From an uncultured Clostridia bacterium (GTDB lineage: Bacteria; Bacillota; Clostridia; Peptostreptococcales; Anaerovoracaceae): a DNA stretch of 34,583 nt. The position numbers and the translations under genes are program-made. Below are positions 7,946-15,823 of the stretch, piece after piece. The stretch lies in assembly GCA_944386095.1 (NCBI GenBank), contig CALWZU010000044.1:1-34583 (forward strand), in the 5' to 3' direction. The notes under the pieces are model-generated. The model saw only the letters and a list, made by a program, of their open reading frames with translations. It did not search any database and was not told the origin of the DNA. Position 1 is the first letter of the stretch. The number at the start of each line of letters is the position of its first letter.

Positions 7946-9072
7946 TGGCTGACTTGAAGAATATGATCGCACAACTGGAACAGGTTGCGCTGGAACCGGC
8001 AAAAGCGGTTGCCGGAATCAAATCTGAAGGTAAAAAAGTAGTGGGAATGTTCCCTCTTTATCTTCCTGAGGAAATCGTTTATGCCGCCGGCATGATCCCG
8101 GTAGGCATGTGGGGCGGTCAGACGGAAATCAAGCTGGCTGACAGATATCTCCAGAGCTTTTGCTGCTCCATTATCAGAGCTGATCTGGAAATGGGCATGA
8201 GAGGCACTTATAACATGCTGGACGGTGTGATCATGGCAACCTACTGCGACACCCTCAAATGCGTCTGCGAAGACTGGAAGGTCGCCGTACCCCAGATCCC
8301 CTTTATCCCCATGGTTTATCCCCAGAACAGAAACATCCAGCCCGCTATCGAATACATGAAAGCGGAATTCTCCAGAGTGCAGGCGGAGCTGGAAAAGATC
8401 GCCGGCACAACCGTAACCGAAGAAAAGCTGGAAGCTGCATGGGAAGTATATGAAGCCTACAGAGCAGCCTGCAGAAAGTTCGTAAAGCTGGTAGAAAAAA
8501 TGCCAAAGACCCTCAACGCCAAAACCAGACACCTGATCCTGAAGGCATCCTGGTTTATGGACAAGAAGGTTTACACCGAAAAGCTCAACGCCATCATGGA
8601 AGCCATTGAAGCCGCTCCCGCGGAAGAATTCAACGGCACGAAGGTGGTTGTGGAAGGCATCATGACAGAGCCTTTGGCCCTGCTGGACGCTTTCGTGGAA
8701 AACAATGTATGCATCATCGCCGACGATCTGGCTCATGAATCCAGACAGTTCAGAACAGTAGGCAGAACCGAAGGAACCGTTTACGAGAGAATGGCCTACA
8801 GAATCGCCGATGCCAAGGGCGACGCGCTTCTGTATGAAGAAATGAAAACAAAAGGCCAGTTCCTGATCGATCTGGTAAAAGACAGCAAGGCTGACGGCGT
8901 GGTTGTCTGCATGATGAAATTCTGCGATCCGGAAGAATACGATTACCCGATCTTCAAGGTAGAGCTGGAAGAGGCCAAGGTGCCCATGCTGTACATGGAA
9001 ATCGAACAGAAGATGGATTCCGTAGAGCCTTTGAAGACCAGAATCCAGAGTTTCGCCGAAATGCTTTCATAG
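7945..9072 (+). CDS. hadC: 2-hydroxyacyl-CoA dehydratase, beta subunit (HadC/HgdB/FldC family)
   Basis: Partner subunit of the radical dehydratase. At 375 residues it has the family's usual length. Conserved blocks are YLPEEIVYAAGMIPVGMWGG (residues 39-58), SFCCSII (71-77), YCDTLKC (100-106), IADDLAHESRQF and VCMMKFCDPEEYDYP (cysteine near 327). These blocks supply the second iron-sulfur cluster and the acyl-CoA pocket. GGQTEIKLA after MW resembles 2-hydroxyisocaproyl-CoA dehydratase more than 2-hydroxyglutaryl-CoA dehydratase. The start codon overlaps the preceding stop by one base. Together with the upstream subunit and the downstream activator it forms a complete dehydratase system. Confidence 0.93.
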   Translation: MADLKNMIAQLEQVALEPAKAVAGIKSEGKKVVGMFPLYLPEEIVYAAGMIPVGMWGGQTEIKLADRYLQSFCCSIIRADLEMGMRGTYNMLDGVIMATYCDTLKCVCEDWKVAVPQIPFIPMVYPQNRNIQPAIEYMKAEFSRVQAELEKIAGTTVTEEKLEAAWEVYEAYRAACRKFVKLVEKMPKTLNAKTRHLILKASWFMDKKVYTEKLNAIMEAIEAAPAEEFNGTKVVVEGIMTEPLALLDAFVENNVCIIADDLAHESRQFRTVGRTEGTVYERMAYRIADAKGDALLYEEMKTKGQFLIDLVKDSKADGVVVCMMKFCDPEEYDYPIFKVELEEAKVPMLYMEIEQKMDSVEPLKTRIQSFAEMLS

Positions 9073-9087
9073 GAAAGGGAGAAAAAC

Positions 9088-9876
9088 GTGTTTTTTTTAG
9101 GAATTGACATCGGTTCATCTTCATCAAAAGCCGTTTTGATCGACGAGAACAAAAACATACTGGCCAGTGCGGCAAGAAATATCGGAACGGGAACAAACGG
9201 CCCCTCCATCGTGGTACAGGAGGTGCTGGAGGCGGCGGGCATCGCCAGAGACCAGATCCAGTTCACCGTTGTAACAGGCTACGGCAGGGTCAACTATACC
9301 CAGGCGGACAAACAAATCACAGAAATCAGCTGTCACGGCAAAGGCATCGCGCATCTGATTCCGGGCGCCCGGACGATTATCGACATCGGCGGTCAGGACG
9401 CGAAGGTCATCAAGCTTTCCCAGGACGGAACGGTTGAAAATTTTGTTATGAATGAAAAGTGCGCCGCCGGGACGGGAAGATTCCTGGAAGTCATGGCGCG
9501 TATCCTGAATTGTAATATTAATGAGCTTTCAGACTTGTCTCTGAAGTCAAAACACGATATAATCATTAGTAACACCTGTACGGTTTTCGCCGAATCTGAG
9601 GTTATTTCTCAGCTTGCGGGGGGAGCCTCCAAGGAAGACGTTGCAAAAGGCGCAGATAACGCGATCGCCTCCCGCGTGGCGGGTCTTGCTCGTCGGATCG
9701 GCATCGTTCCCATCGTTGCCATGTCCGGCGGCGTGGCAATGAACCCCAGCGTGGTAGCCTCTCTTTCCAGGGAGATCGGCGAAGAAATCACCGTAGCACC
9801 TCATCCCCAGACTGTGGGAGCTTTGGGTGCGGCGTTGTTTGCCCTTGAAGCGTACCAAAAAAAGGAAAAAAATTAA
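9088..9876 (+). CDS. hadI: 2-hydroxyacyl-CoA dehydratase activator (HadI/HgdC family)
   Basis: ATP-driven one-electron donor ('archerase') that energises the dehydratase. The homodimer is bridged by one [4Fe-4S] cluster. The 262-residue protein has the ASKHA ATPase fold: GIDIGSSSSK (residues 5-14), VVTGYGRVNY and IIDIGGQDAKVIKL. Cluster ligands are Cys125 (NEKCAAGTGRF) and Cys164 (SNTCTVFAESE), matching Cys127/Cys166 of Acidaminococcus HgdC. The start is GTG, preceded by AGGAAAGGGAG and followed directly by a run of eight T, so the first codons are slippage-prone. It sits 15 bp behind the beta subunit, within the operon. Confidence 0.94.
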   Translation: MFFLGIDIGSSSSKAVLIDENKNILASAARNIGTGTNGPSIVVQEVLEAAGIARDQIQFTVVTGYGRVNYTQADKQITEISCHGKGIAHLIPGARTIIDIGGQDAKVIKLSQDGTVENFVMNEKCAAGTGRFLEVMARILNCNINELSDLSLKSKHDIIISNTCTVFAESEVISQLAGGASKEDVAKGADNAIASRVAGLARRIGIVPIVAMSGGVAMNPSVVASLSREIGEEITVAPHPQTVGALGAALFALEAYQKKEKN

Positions 9877-9896
9877 CAGAAAGGATGTTGAAGACA

Positions 9897-10760
9897 ATGG
9901 AATTCAAAAAAGTGGCTATGATCGGTGCCGGCACTATGGGTAACCAGATCGCTATGCAGTGCGCAATTTGCGGCTATGACGTAACCTGCTACTCCAGAAG
10001 ACAGACAACTGTTGACAAGGCTCAGGCTTTCTCCGACAAGTGGTTTGCCGGCAGAGTTGCAAAAGGCAAGATGACGCAGGAAGAAGTTGACGAAATCCAG
10101 AAGAGACTGATTTTCACAAACGACCTGAAGACAGCCTGCGAAGGCGCTGACCTGGTAATCGAAGCCGTTGCCGACGTAATCGACACAAAGAAAAAGGTAC
10201 TGGCGGATGTAGACGCTCTTACCCCGGACAACACCATTTATGCGTCCAACAGCTCCTACATCGTTGCTTCTCTGTTCTGCGACGCTGTAAAGCATCCTGA
10301 AAGAGTGATCAACCTTCACTTCTTCAATCCCGCTCTGGTTATGAAGTGCGTTGAAGTTGTAAAAGGACCTCACGCTTCCCAGGAAGTTATCGACGAAATG
10401 GTAGAATTCGTAAAATCCATCAAGAAGGTTCCCTCCGTTGTTAACAAGGAAATCTATGGATTTATCGTAAACAGAATCTTCAGCGCTATGACAAAGGAAG
10501 CCTGCTATCTGCTGGATCAGGGCGTAGCTTCCGTAGAAGACATCGACAACGCTGTAAAGAACGGCCTTGGCCACAGCATGGGTCCCCTGGAACTGCTTGA
10601 CATGACCGGCATCGATCTGGAATACGATGTTCTGATGCAGAAATACAGATTAACAGGCGATCTGGCCGACAAACCGTCTCCCGGTCTTGTAGAAAGATAC
10701 GCAAGAGGCGACTATGGCAGAAAGACAGGAAAAGGCTTCTACGAATATCCTGCTAAATAA
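9897..10760 (+). CDS. hbd: 3-hydroxyacyl-CoA (3-hydroxybutyryl-CoA) dehydrogenase
   Basis: Interconverts acetoacetyl-CoA and (S)-3-hydroxybutyryl-CoA. The 287-residue product has the single-domain bacterial Hbd length. The Rossmann motif is GAGTMG (residues 10-15), the catalytic histidine is His141 in LHFFNPA, and the C-terminal domain has GFIVNRI and GLGHSMGPLELLDMTG. At the end of the second strand, where NAD-dependent members carry an acidic residue, this one has CYSRRQ (Ser33-Arg34-Arg35), which suggests NADP(H). Start 9897 was chosen over the ATG at 9885 because AAAGGA abuts the earlier codon but is 11 bases from this one. Next to crt and thl, it can act in oxidation of crotonyl-CoA or in butyrate synthesis. 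Confidence 0.93.
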   Translation: MEFKKVAMIGAGTMGNQIAMQCAICGYDVTCYSRRQTTVDKAQAFSDKWFAGRVAKGKMTQEEVDEIQKRLIFTNDLKTACEGADLVIEAVADVIDTKKKVLADVDALTPDNTIYASNSSYIVASLFCDAVKHPERVINLHFFNPALVMKCVEVVKGPHASQEVIDEMVEFVKSIKKVPSVVNKEIYGFIVNRIFSAMTKEACYLLDQGVASVEDIDNAVKNGLGHSMGPLELLDMTGIDLEYDVLMQKYRLTGDLADKPSPGLVERYARGDYGRKTGKGFYEYPAK

Positions 10761-10776
10761 GTAAGAGGTGTCATAC

Positions 10777-11538
10777 ATGGAAGATTTGGTACTTTACGAG
10801 AAAGTCGGTAATATCGGCGTTCTGAAAGTGAACAGACCAAAAGCGTTCAATGCGTTGAGCAGAGAGGTTGTCGATGAAATCGACAACAAGCTGGCAATCA
10901 TCGAAAAAGACGAAGAGATCAGAGCTCTGATCGTGACCGGCGACGGCAATTTTGCAGCCGGAGCCGACATCGTCGCCATGGTAGAGTTGAATCCGGAGCA
11001 GGCGAGAGCCTTCCTTTTCTCCGACACATTCAACCGCCTGGAAAACCTGAGCATTCCCACCATCGCCGCCGTATGCGGCTATGCCCTGGGCGGCGGGCTG
11101 GAGCTGGCACTGACCTGTGACTTCAGGATCGCTTCCGAAGATGCGAAGGTCGGTCTTCCGGAAATCACACTGGGTATCATGCCCGGCGCCGGCGGAACCG
11201 TCAGACTTCCCAGATTGATCGGCGAAGCAAAGGCAAAGGAAATGATTCTGCTGGGCGGACAGATCAAGGCGGATGAGGCTCTGAAGGCCGGACTTTTCAC
11301 GAAGGTGGTTCCCAAGGAGGAACTGTTCGACGAGGCCATGAAATTGGCGGAAAAGCTGGCGCAGAGACCCAAGCTGGCCCTGAAAGCCGCAAAACAGTCC
11401 ATTAACAATGGAAAAGCTCAGGCTGAAGCGATCGTTAAAGAGGCAGACATCTGGTCGAGCTTATTCGCAACACATGATCAAAAAGAAGGCATGAGAGCCT
11501 TCGTTGATAAAAGAAAACCGCAGTATATTGGTAAATAG
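10777..11538 (+). CDS. crt: Enoyl-CoA hydratase / crotonase
   Basis: Hydrates crotonyl-CoA to (S)-3-hydroxybutyryl-CoA and works in reverse in butyrate formation. From ATG 10777 the product has 253 residues, normal for short-chain crotonase. The oxyanion-hole segment is FAAGADIVAM, and the two catalytic glutamates are Glu109 in GGGLELAL and Glu129 in LPEITLGIMPGAGG, 20 residues apart as in rat crotonase. A GTG three codons earlier overlaps the AGAGGTG ribosome binding site and was rejected. Gaps of 16 and 12 bp to hbd and thl support co-transcription. It would take the enoyl-CoA released by the dehydratase if that product is crotonyl-CoA. Confidence 0.93.
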   Translation: MEDLVLYEKVGNIGVLKVNRPKAFNALSREVVDEIDNKLAIIEKDEEIRALIVTGDGNFAAGADIVAMVELNPEQARAFLFSDTFNRLENLSIPTIAAVCGYALGGGLELALTCDFRIASEDAKVGLPEITLGIMPGAGGTVRLPRLIGEAKAKEMILLGGQIKADEALKAGLFTKVVPKEELFDEAMKLAEKLAQRPKLALKAAKQSINNGKAQAEAIVKEADIWSSLFATHDQKEGMRAFVDKRKPQYIGK

Positions 11539-11550
11539 GAGGACACAATT

Positions 11551-12732
11551 ATGCGAAATGTAGTAGTAGTAGCTGCCGCTAGAACAGCTATTGGTACCAT
11601 CAACGGACAGTTCAAAACCTTAACACCTGTTGAACTGACAGTACCTGTAATGGAAGCCCTGATCGACAGAGCCGGCATCGACCCTGCCATCATCGACGAA
11701 GTTATCTGGGGTGAAAACTATCAGAGAACCTATCTGGAAAACAACATCGCCAGAGTATGTGCTGTTAAAGCCGGATGCCCCGTAACATCCGCTCCTGGTA
11801 TCACCATTCACAGAAACTGCACATCTTCCCTTTCTTCCGTACAGTTCGGTTACTATCAGATCAAAGCCGGCGACGCTGACTGCATCCTGGCAGGTGGTAC
11901 GGAATCCATGACCGCTGCTCCTTTCATGACATTTGACATGAGAGCCGGCAAGAAATTCGGTCACTCCCAGCTGAGAGACTCCATGTGGGATTCTCTGTCC
12001 AGCGCTGGCGTTGGCTGCTCCATGGGTATGACAGCTGAAAACGTTGCTGAAAGATACGGCATCACAAGAGAAATGCAGGACGAACTGGCCTGTGAATCTC
12101 AGAGAAGAGCGACAGCTGCTATCAACGAAGGAAAATTCAAGGATGAAATCGTTCCGATCACAGTAAAACTGAAGAAGAGCGAAGTTGTTGTGGACACAGA
12201 CGAATATCCGAAACCGGGCACCACAATGGAAGGTCTTGCCAAGCTGAGAGCTTCCTTCAAGGATGGCGGTACCGTAACAGCCGGTAATGCTTCCGGTATG
12301 AACGACGCTTCCTCCGGCGTAATCCTGATGTCCGAAGAAAAAGCCAAGGAACTGGGCTGCAACATCCTGTGCAGAGTTGCCAGCGTATTCGTAGCCGGCG
12401 TTGATCCTGATTACATGGGTATCGGACCTCTCTTCGCAATTCCTAAGGCTTGCGAAAAGGCTGGTATCGAAGTGAAAGACTTAGACCTGGTTGAACTGAA
12501 CGAAGCATTCGCTGCTCAGGCCTGCGCCTGCATCAGAGAACTGGGACTCAACAAGGAAATCGTTAACGTAAACGGTTCCGGTATCTCCCTTGGTCACCCG
12601 GTTGGTGCTACAGGTACCAGAATGATCACAACTCTGATCTATGAAGCCAAGAGAAGAGGAAACGTTAAATGGGCTTGCGCATCCGCTTGCGCCGGCACCG
12701 GTATGGGCGTTGCCGTTGTATTCGAATTCTAA
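11551..12732 (+). CDS. thlA: Acetyl-CoA C-acetyltransferase (thiolase)
   Basis: Cleaves acetoacetyl-CoA to two acetyl-CoA, or condenses them. The 393-residue protein has the standard thiolase II length. Active-site residues are Cys90 (HRNCTSSLSS), His349 (GISLGHPVGATG) and Cys380 (SACAGTGMG). NEAFAAQA is also present. The last motif is CAGTGMG where most acetyl-CoA thiolases have CIGGGMG or CIGGGQG, and the nucleophile motif is NCTSSL, not VCGSGL, so this is a somewhat divergent member whose chain-length preference cannot be assumed. It ends the six-gene operon; a 140-bp gap with a GC-rich hairpin follows. Confidence 0.9.
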   Translation: MRNVVVVAAARTAIGTINGQFKTLTPVELTVPVMEALIDRAGIDPAIIDEVIWGENYQRTYLENNIARVCAVKAGCPVTSAPGITIHRNCTSSLSSVQFGYYQIKAGDADCILAGGTESMTAAPFMTFDMRAGKKFGHSQLRDSMWDSLSSAGVGCSMGMTAENVAERYGITREMQDELACESQRRATAAINEGKFKDEIVPITVKLKKSEVVVDTDEYPKPGTTMEGLAKLRASFKDGGTVTAGNASGMNDASSGVILMSEEKAKELGCNILCRVASVFVAGVDPDYMGIGPLFAIPKACEKAGIEVKDLDLVELNEAFAAQACACIRELGLNKEIVNVNGSGISLGHPVGATGTRMITTLIYEAKRRGNVKWACASACAGTGMGVAVVFEF

Positions 12733-12760
12733 TCGGGCTGCATAAGATTCTTTTGCGGCG

Positions 12761-12785
12761 GGGAGGGCCGAGAGCTCTCCCGGCC
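12761..12785 (+). other. GC-rich hairpin after thiolase gene
   Basis: Two overlapping pairings are possible: GGGAG (12761-12765) with CTCCC (12777-12781), or GGCCG (12766-12770) with CGGCC (12781-12785). There is no T-run, so it is more likely a 3'-end stabiliser or partial terminator. No convincing promoter was seen in the gap before the next gene. Confidence 0.45.
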
Positions 12786-12872
12786 GTAAATCATCGGAAA
12801 ATTCCGGCGGGTCATATAACAAAAGGCTCGGGATGTTATCATTCGTGAAATAAGAAAGAGGTAAATACTGAA

Positions 12873-14240
12873 ATGAACTACTATAAGCTGAGTACTGTTC
12901 AGGAAGAGTACAAGAAAAAATTAAAGACTGCTGATGAAGCTGTCAAAATCATTAAATCCGGTGACAGAGTACACTATGGTCTGTTCAACGGTCTGGTTGT
13001 TGACCTGGATGAAGCGCTGGCTAAGAGAACAGAAGAGTTGCATGATGTTATCATCATGACCACTATCTGGGCTTGGCCCTTCCCGCCCAAAATCCTGGAA
13101 GCCGACCCCAAGGCGGAACACTTCAAGTATCTGAGCACACAGTTCAGCGGCACTGACAGAAAAATGAACAAGCAGGGCTGCTGCTGGTACATTCCTGTAC
13201 AGTTCAGAGAAAACCCCAAATACTGGGCAGAATGTGTAGAACCCTGTGACGTTGTAATGCTGCAGACCGGTCCTATGGACAAATGGGGCAACTTCAACCT
13301 GGGACCACAGGTTGCGGAATACTGGGGCATCTTCAAGAACGCGAAGCACATCATCGTTGAAATCAACGAAAAACAGCCCAAGACCCACGGCGTAGGCATC
13401 TCCCTGAACATTTCCGAAATCGATACCATCGTTGAAGGCAGAAACATCGACATGCCTCAGGTAAAACCGAAGGATCCTTCCGAAATCGACAAGAAGATCG
13501 CTTCTCACATCATCAACAAGATCAAAGACGGCTCCACCATGCAGCTGGGTGTAGGCGGACTTCCCAACTATATCGGTTCTCAGCTGGCTGAATCCGATGT
13601 TAAGGATCTGGGCGTTCACTCCGAAATGTTCGTAGACGCTTATCTGAAGCTGTATGAAGCCGGCAAGATCACAGGCGACAGAAAGAACATCAACAAGCGT
13701 CAGCTGGTACATACATTCTGCCAGGGTTCTCAGGCTCTGTATGATTTCCTGGATGACAATCCGATCGTACAGTGTATGCCGGTAGACTATGTAAATGATA
13801 TCGGCGTTATCGCTTCCAATGACAATGTTGTTTCCATCAACAGCTGTCTGCAGGTAGACATTCAGGGTCAGGTTAACTCCGAATCTGACGTATGGCAGCA
13901 TATCGGCGGAAACGGCGGACAGGTAGACTTCGTACTGGGCGCTTTCAAATCCAACGGCGGACAGTCCTTCCTGTGCACTCCTTCCACCAGAACTTATAAA
14001 GATGGTCACGTTGAATCCCTCATCGTTCCCAGACTGATCGAAGGCGCGACCGTTACCGTTCCCAGAACAGGCCCGCACTATATCGTAACAGAATATGGCG
14101 CTGTTAACCTGAAGGGAAGATCCATGTGGGAAAGAGCGGAACTGCTCATCAGCATCGCTCACCCCGATTTCCAGGATGATCTGGTAAGAGAAGCAGAAAG
14201 AATGGGTCTGTGGAAGACTTCTTCCAAAATCACATACTAG
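12873..14240 (+). CDS. Acyl-CoA:acetate CoA-transferase (butyryl-CoA / 4-hydroxybutyrate CoA-transferase family)
   Basis: Family I-type CoA-transferase that exchanges CoA between an acyl-CoA and a carboxylate through a glutamyl-CoA thioester. The 455-residue protein resembles bacterial butyryl-CoA:acetate CoA-transferase (But) and the 4-hydroxybutyrate transferase AbfT/Cat2. The predicted nucleophile is Glu251 in GVHSEMFVDAY, and the CoA-binding loop is LGVGGLPN (residues 225-232). C-terminal HYIVTEYGAVNLKG and RAELLISIAHPDF are family hallmarks. Its neighbours, a class III aminotransferase and an iron alcohol dehydrogenase, favour use of 4-hydroxybutyrate or a related hydroxy acid. The 2-hydroxyacyl-CoA dehydratase operon upstream makes a 2-hydroxy acid a second possible substrate. 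AAAGAGG lies ahead of the start. Confidence 0.85.
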   Translation: MNYYKLSTVQEEYKKKLKTADEAVKIIKSGDRVHYGLFNGLVVDLDEALAKRTEELHDVIIMTTIWAWPFPPKILEADPKAEHFKYLSTQFSGTDRKMNKQGCCWYIPVQFRENPKYWAECVEPCDVVMLQTGPMDKWGNFNLGPQVAEYWGIFKNAKHIIVEINEKQPKTHGVGISLNISEIDTIVEGRNIDMPQVKPKDPSEIDKKIASHIINKIKDGSTMQLGVGGLPNYIGSQLAESDVKDLGVHSEMFVDAYLKLYEAGKITGDRKNINKRQLVHTFCQGSQALYDFLDDNPIVQCMPVDYVNDIGVIASNDNVVSINSCLQVDIQGQVNSESDVWQHIGGNGGQVDFVLGAFKSNGGQSFLCTPSTRTYKDGHVESLIVPRLIEGATVTVPRTGPHYIVTEYGAVNLKGRSMWERAELLISIAHPDFQDDLVREAERMGLWKTSSKITY

Positions 14241-14257
14241 TTTTGAGAAGATAAAAC

Positions 14258-14279
14258 GGGGCAAAGGCACCTTTGCCCC
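14258..14279 (+). other. Hairpin after CoA-transferase gene
   Basis: GGGGCAAAG (14258-14266), loop GCAC, CTTTGCCCC (14271-14279) is a perfect 9-bp stem located 18 bases after the stop codon. It is terminator-like but has no following T-run, so read-through or RNA stabilisation is likely. Confidence 0.6.
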
Positions 14280-14283
14280 ACTG

Positions 14284-14295
14284 ATTTACGTAAAT
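14284..14295 (+). promoter_or_regulatory. 12-bp perfect palindrome upstream of the aminotransferase gene
   Basis: ATTTACGTAAAT is a perfect palindrome about 85 bp before the aminotransferase start. Its symmetry without a loop suggests a DNA-binding site for a dimeric regulator. Further on, ATGCG (14301-14305) and CGCAT (14318-14322) form another short inverted repeat. Confidence 0.4.
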
Positions 14296-14379
14296 AGTTG
14301 ATGCGCTGCTTTTCTGACGCATTGATTATTTAATACAAGTTTCTCAAAAGGTTATCATTTTAAAAGGAGGACGATTATT

Positions 14380-15693
14380 ATGCCAATGAAATTTGAGGAT
14401 TACAAACAGTATTTATCCCCAGTATTCTCAAAGAGCTCCGATCTCGTTGCGGGCGAAGGCCACGGTCTTTATATTACAGACGTAAACGGCGTTAAATATC
14501 TGGATATGATTCAGGGTATTGCTGTAAACGTAGCCGGACATACACATCCCAAGATCGTTAAGGCGATTCAGGACCAGGCTGGAAAGCTGATCCACGCTTC
14601 CTTCAACCATGTTAACTATCCTACCACTCTGGAACTTGCCAAGAGACTGGCTTCTGTTGCTCCTGGCGAAGGCGAAAAGAAATTAACAAGCCTCTTCTTC
14701 TCCAACGGTGGTGCGGAAGCGACAGACAGTGCGATCAAACTGGCCAGATGCGCAACAGGCAGACCGCTGATCATCGCTTGCCAGGGTTCCTTCCACGGCA
14801 GAACTGTGGGCGCTACATCCGTTACAGGTTCCAACTCTCACTACAGAGAAGCTTATGAACCATTAATGGGCGGCGTTTACTGGACACCGTTCCCCCAGAG
14901 AATTCTTTGCCCCGATTCCATCGACAATGACGATCTGGAAGGCAGAGCGGATTATTGCCTGTGGATGCTGGAGAACCTGCTGAAGTTCCTGGCTCCGCCG
15001 AAAGAAGTAGCTGCGATCATCATGGAACCCATCCAGGGTGAAGGCGGATACGTTGCTCCTCATCCGAAGTTCTTAAAGGGCGTTAGAGAAATCTGCGACA
15101 AGCACGGCATTCTCCTGATCTTTGACGAAATCCAGTCCGGATTCGGCAGAACAGGTAAAATGTGGGCAAGCCAGCACTTTGATGTAGTTCCGGATATCAT
15201 GACAACCGGTAAAGCCATCGGCGGCGGTCTCCCCATGTCCTGCGTATGGTCTACACCTGCTATCATGGATAGATGGAACAAAGGTACCCACGGAACAACC
15301 TTCGGCGGCAACCCGGTTTGCGCTGCTGCTGGTCTTGCTGTACTGGATGTTATCGAAGAAGAAGGCCTGATCGAAAACAGCAGAGTAATGGGTGATTATC
15401 TCCAGAAACAGCTGAAAGAAATGCAGAAGAGACATAAGATCATCGCTGACATCAGAGGTATCGGCCTCATGACAGCTGCTGAATTCTGCAAACCCGGCAC
15501 CTTCGAACCTGATGCCAATGCTCTTTCCTTCATCACCAAATACCTCAGAGAAGAAGAACACATGCTCACAACAGGTTGCGGCGTAAATGGAAACGGCTTC
15601 AGATTCATCATGCCTCTGAACATCAAGCAGGAAGAAGTTGATCTGTGCCTCGAAAAATTCGAAAAGGCTGTTGCGGCTTACGAAGCAAAATAA
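14380..15693 (+). CDS. gabT: Class III aminotransferase, 4-aminobutyrate aminotransferase-like
   Basis: PLP-dependent fold-type I enzyme that moves a terminal amino group, most likely from 4-aminobutyrate to 2-oxoglutarate. The 437-residue length fits GabT better than ArgD (about 400). Visible motifs are NGGAEATDSAIKLAR (residues 109-123), GSFHGRT (136-142), EPIQGEGG (216-223), the FDEIQSGFGRTG block with Asp249 contacting the PLP nitrogen, and TTGKAIGGG with Lys278 as the Schiff-base lysine. AGGAGG lies 9 bases ahead of the start. Between a CoA-transferase and an iron alcohol dehydrogenase it fits GABA fermentation. Because no argD accompanies argCJB in this window, an acetylornithine role is a possible alternative. 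Confidence 0.82.
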   Translation: MPMKFEDYKQYLSPVFSKSSDLVAGEGHGLYITDVNGVKYLDMIQGIAVNVAGHTHPKIVKAIQDQAGKLIHASFNHVNYPTTLELAKRLASVAPGEGEKKLTSLFFSNGGAEATDSAIKLARCATGRPLIIACQGSFHGRTVGATSVTGSNSHYREAYEPLMGGVYWTPFPQRILCPDSIDNDDLEGRADYCLWMLENLLKFLAPPKEVAAIIMEPIQGEGGYVAPHPKFLKGVREICDKHGILLIFDEIQSGFGRTGKMWASQHFDVVPDIMTTGKAIGGGLPMSCVWSTPAIMDRWNKGTHGTTFGGNPVCAAAGLAVLDVIEEEGLIENSRVMGDYLQKQLKEMQKRHKIIADIRGIGLMTAAEFCKPGTFEPDANALSFITKYLREEEHMLTTGCGVNGNGFRFIMPLNIKQEEVDLCLEKFEKAVAAYEAK

Positions 15694-15753
15694 GCAGGCT
15701 GCACCGTCTGACAGAATCAACATCATAAACTAAGGTTCAATTGTAATTCGTGC

Positions 15754-15781
15754 TCAGCCTGTGCACCCGTGCACAGGCTGA
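15754..15781 (+). other. 13-bp perfect inverted repeat between aminotransferase and dehydrogenase genes
   Basis: The arms 15754-15766 (TCAGCCTGTGCAC) and 15769-15781 are perfect complements separated by CC, giving a very stable hairpin 42 bases before the next start codon. No T-run follows. It may stabilise upstream mRNA, partly terminate, or bind a regulator as DNA. Confidence 0.6.
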
Positions 15782-15823
15782 TTATCTCACGCTTCCAAAA
15801 TGAAATAAAGAGGAGTGATAACC

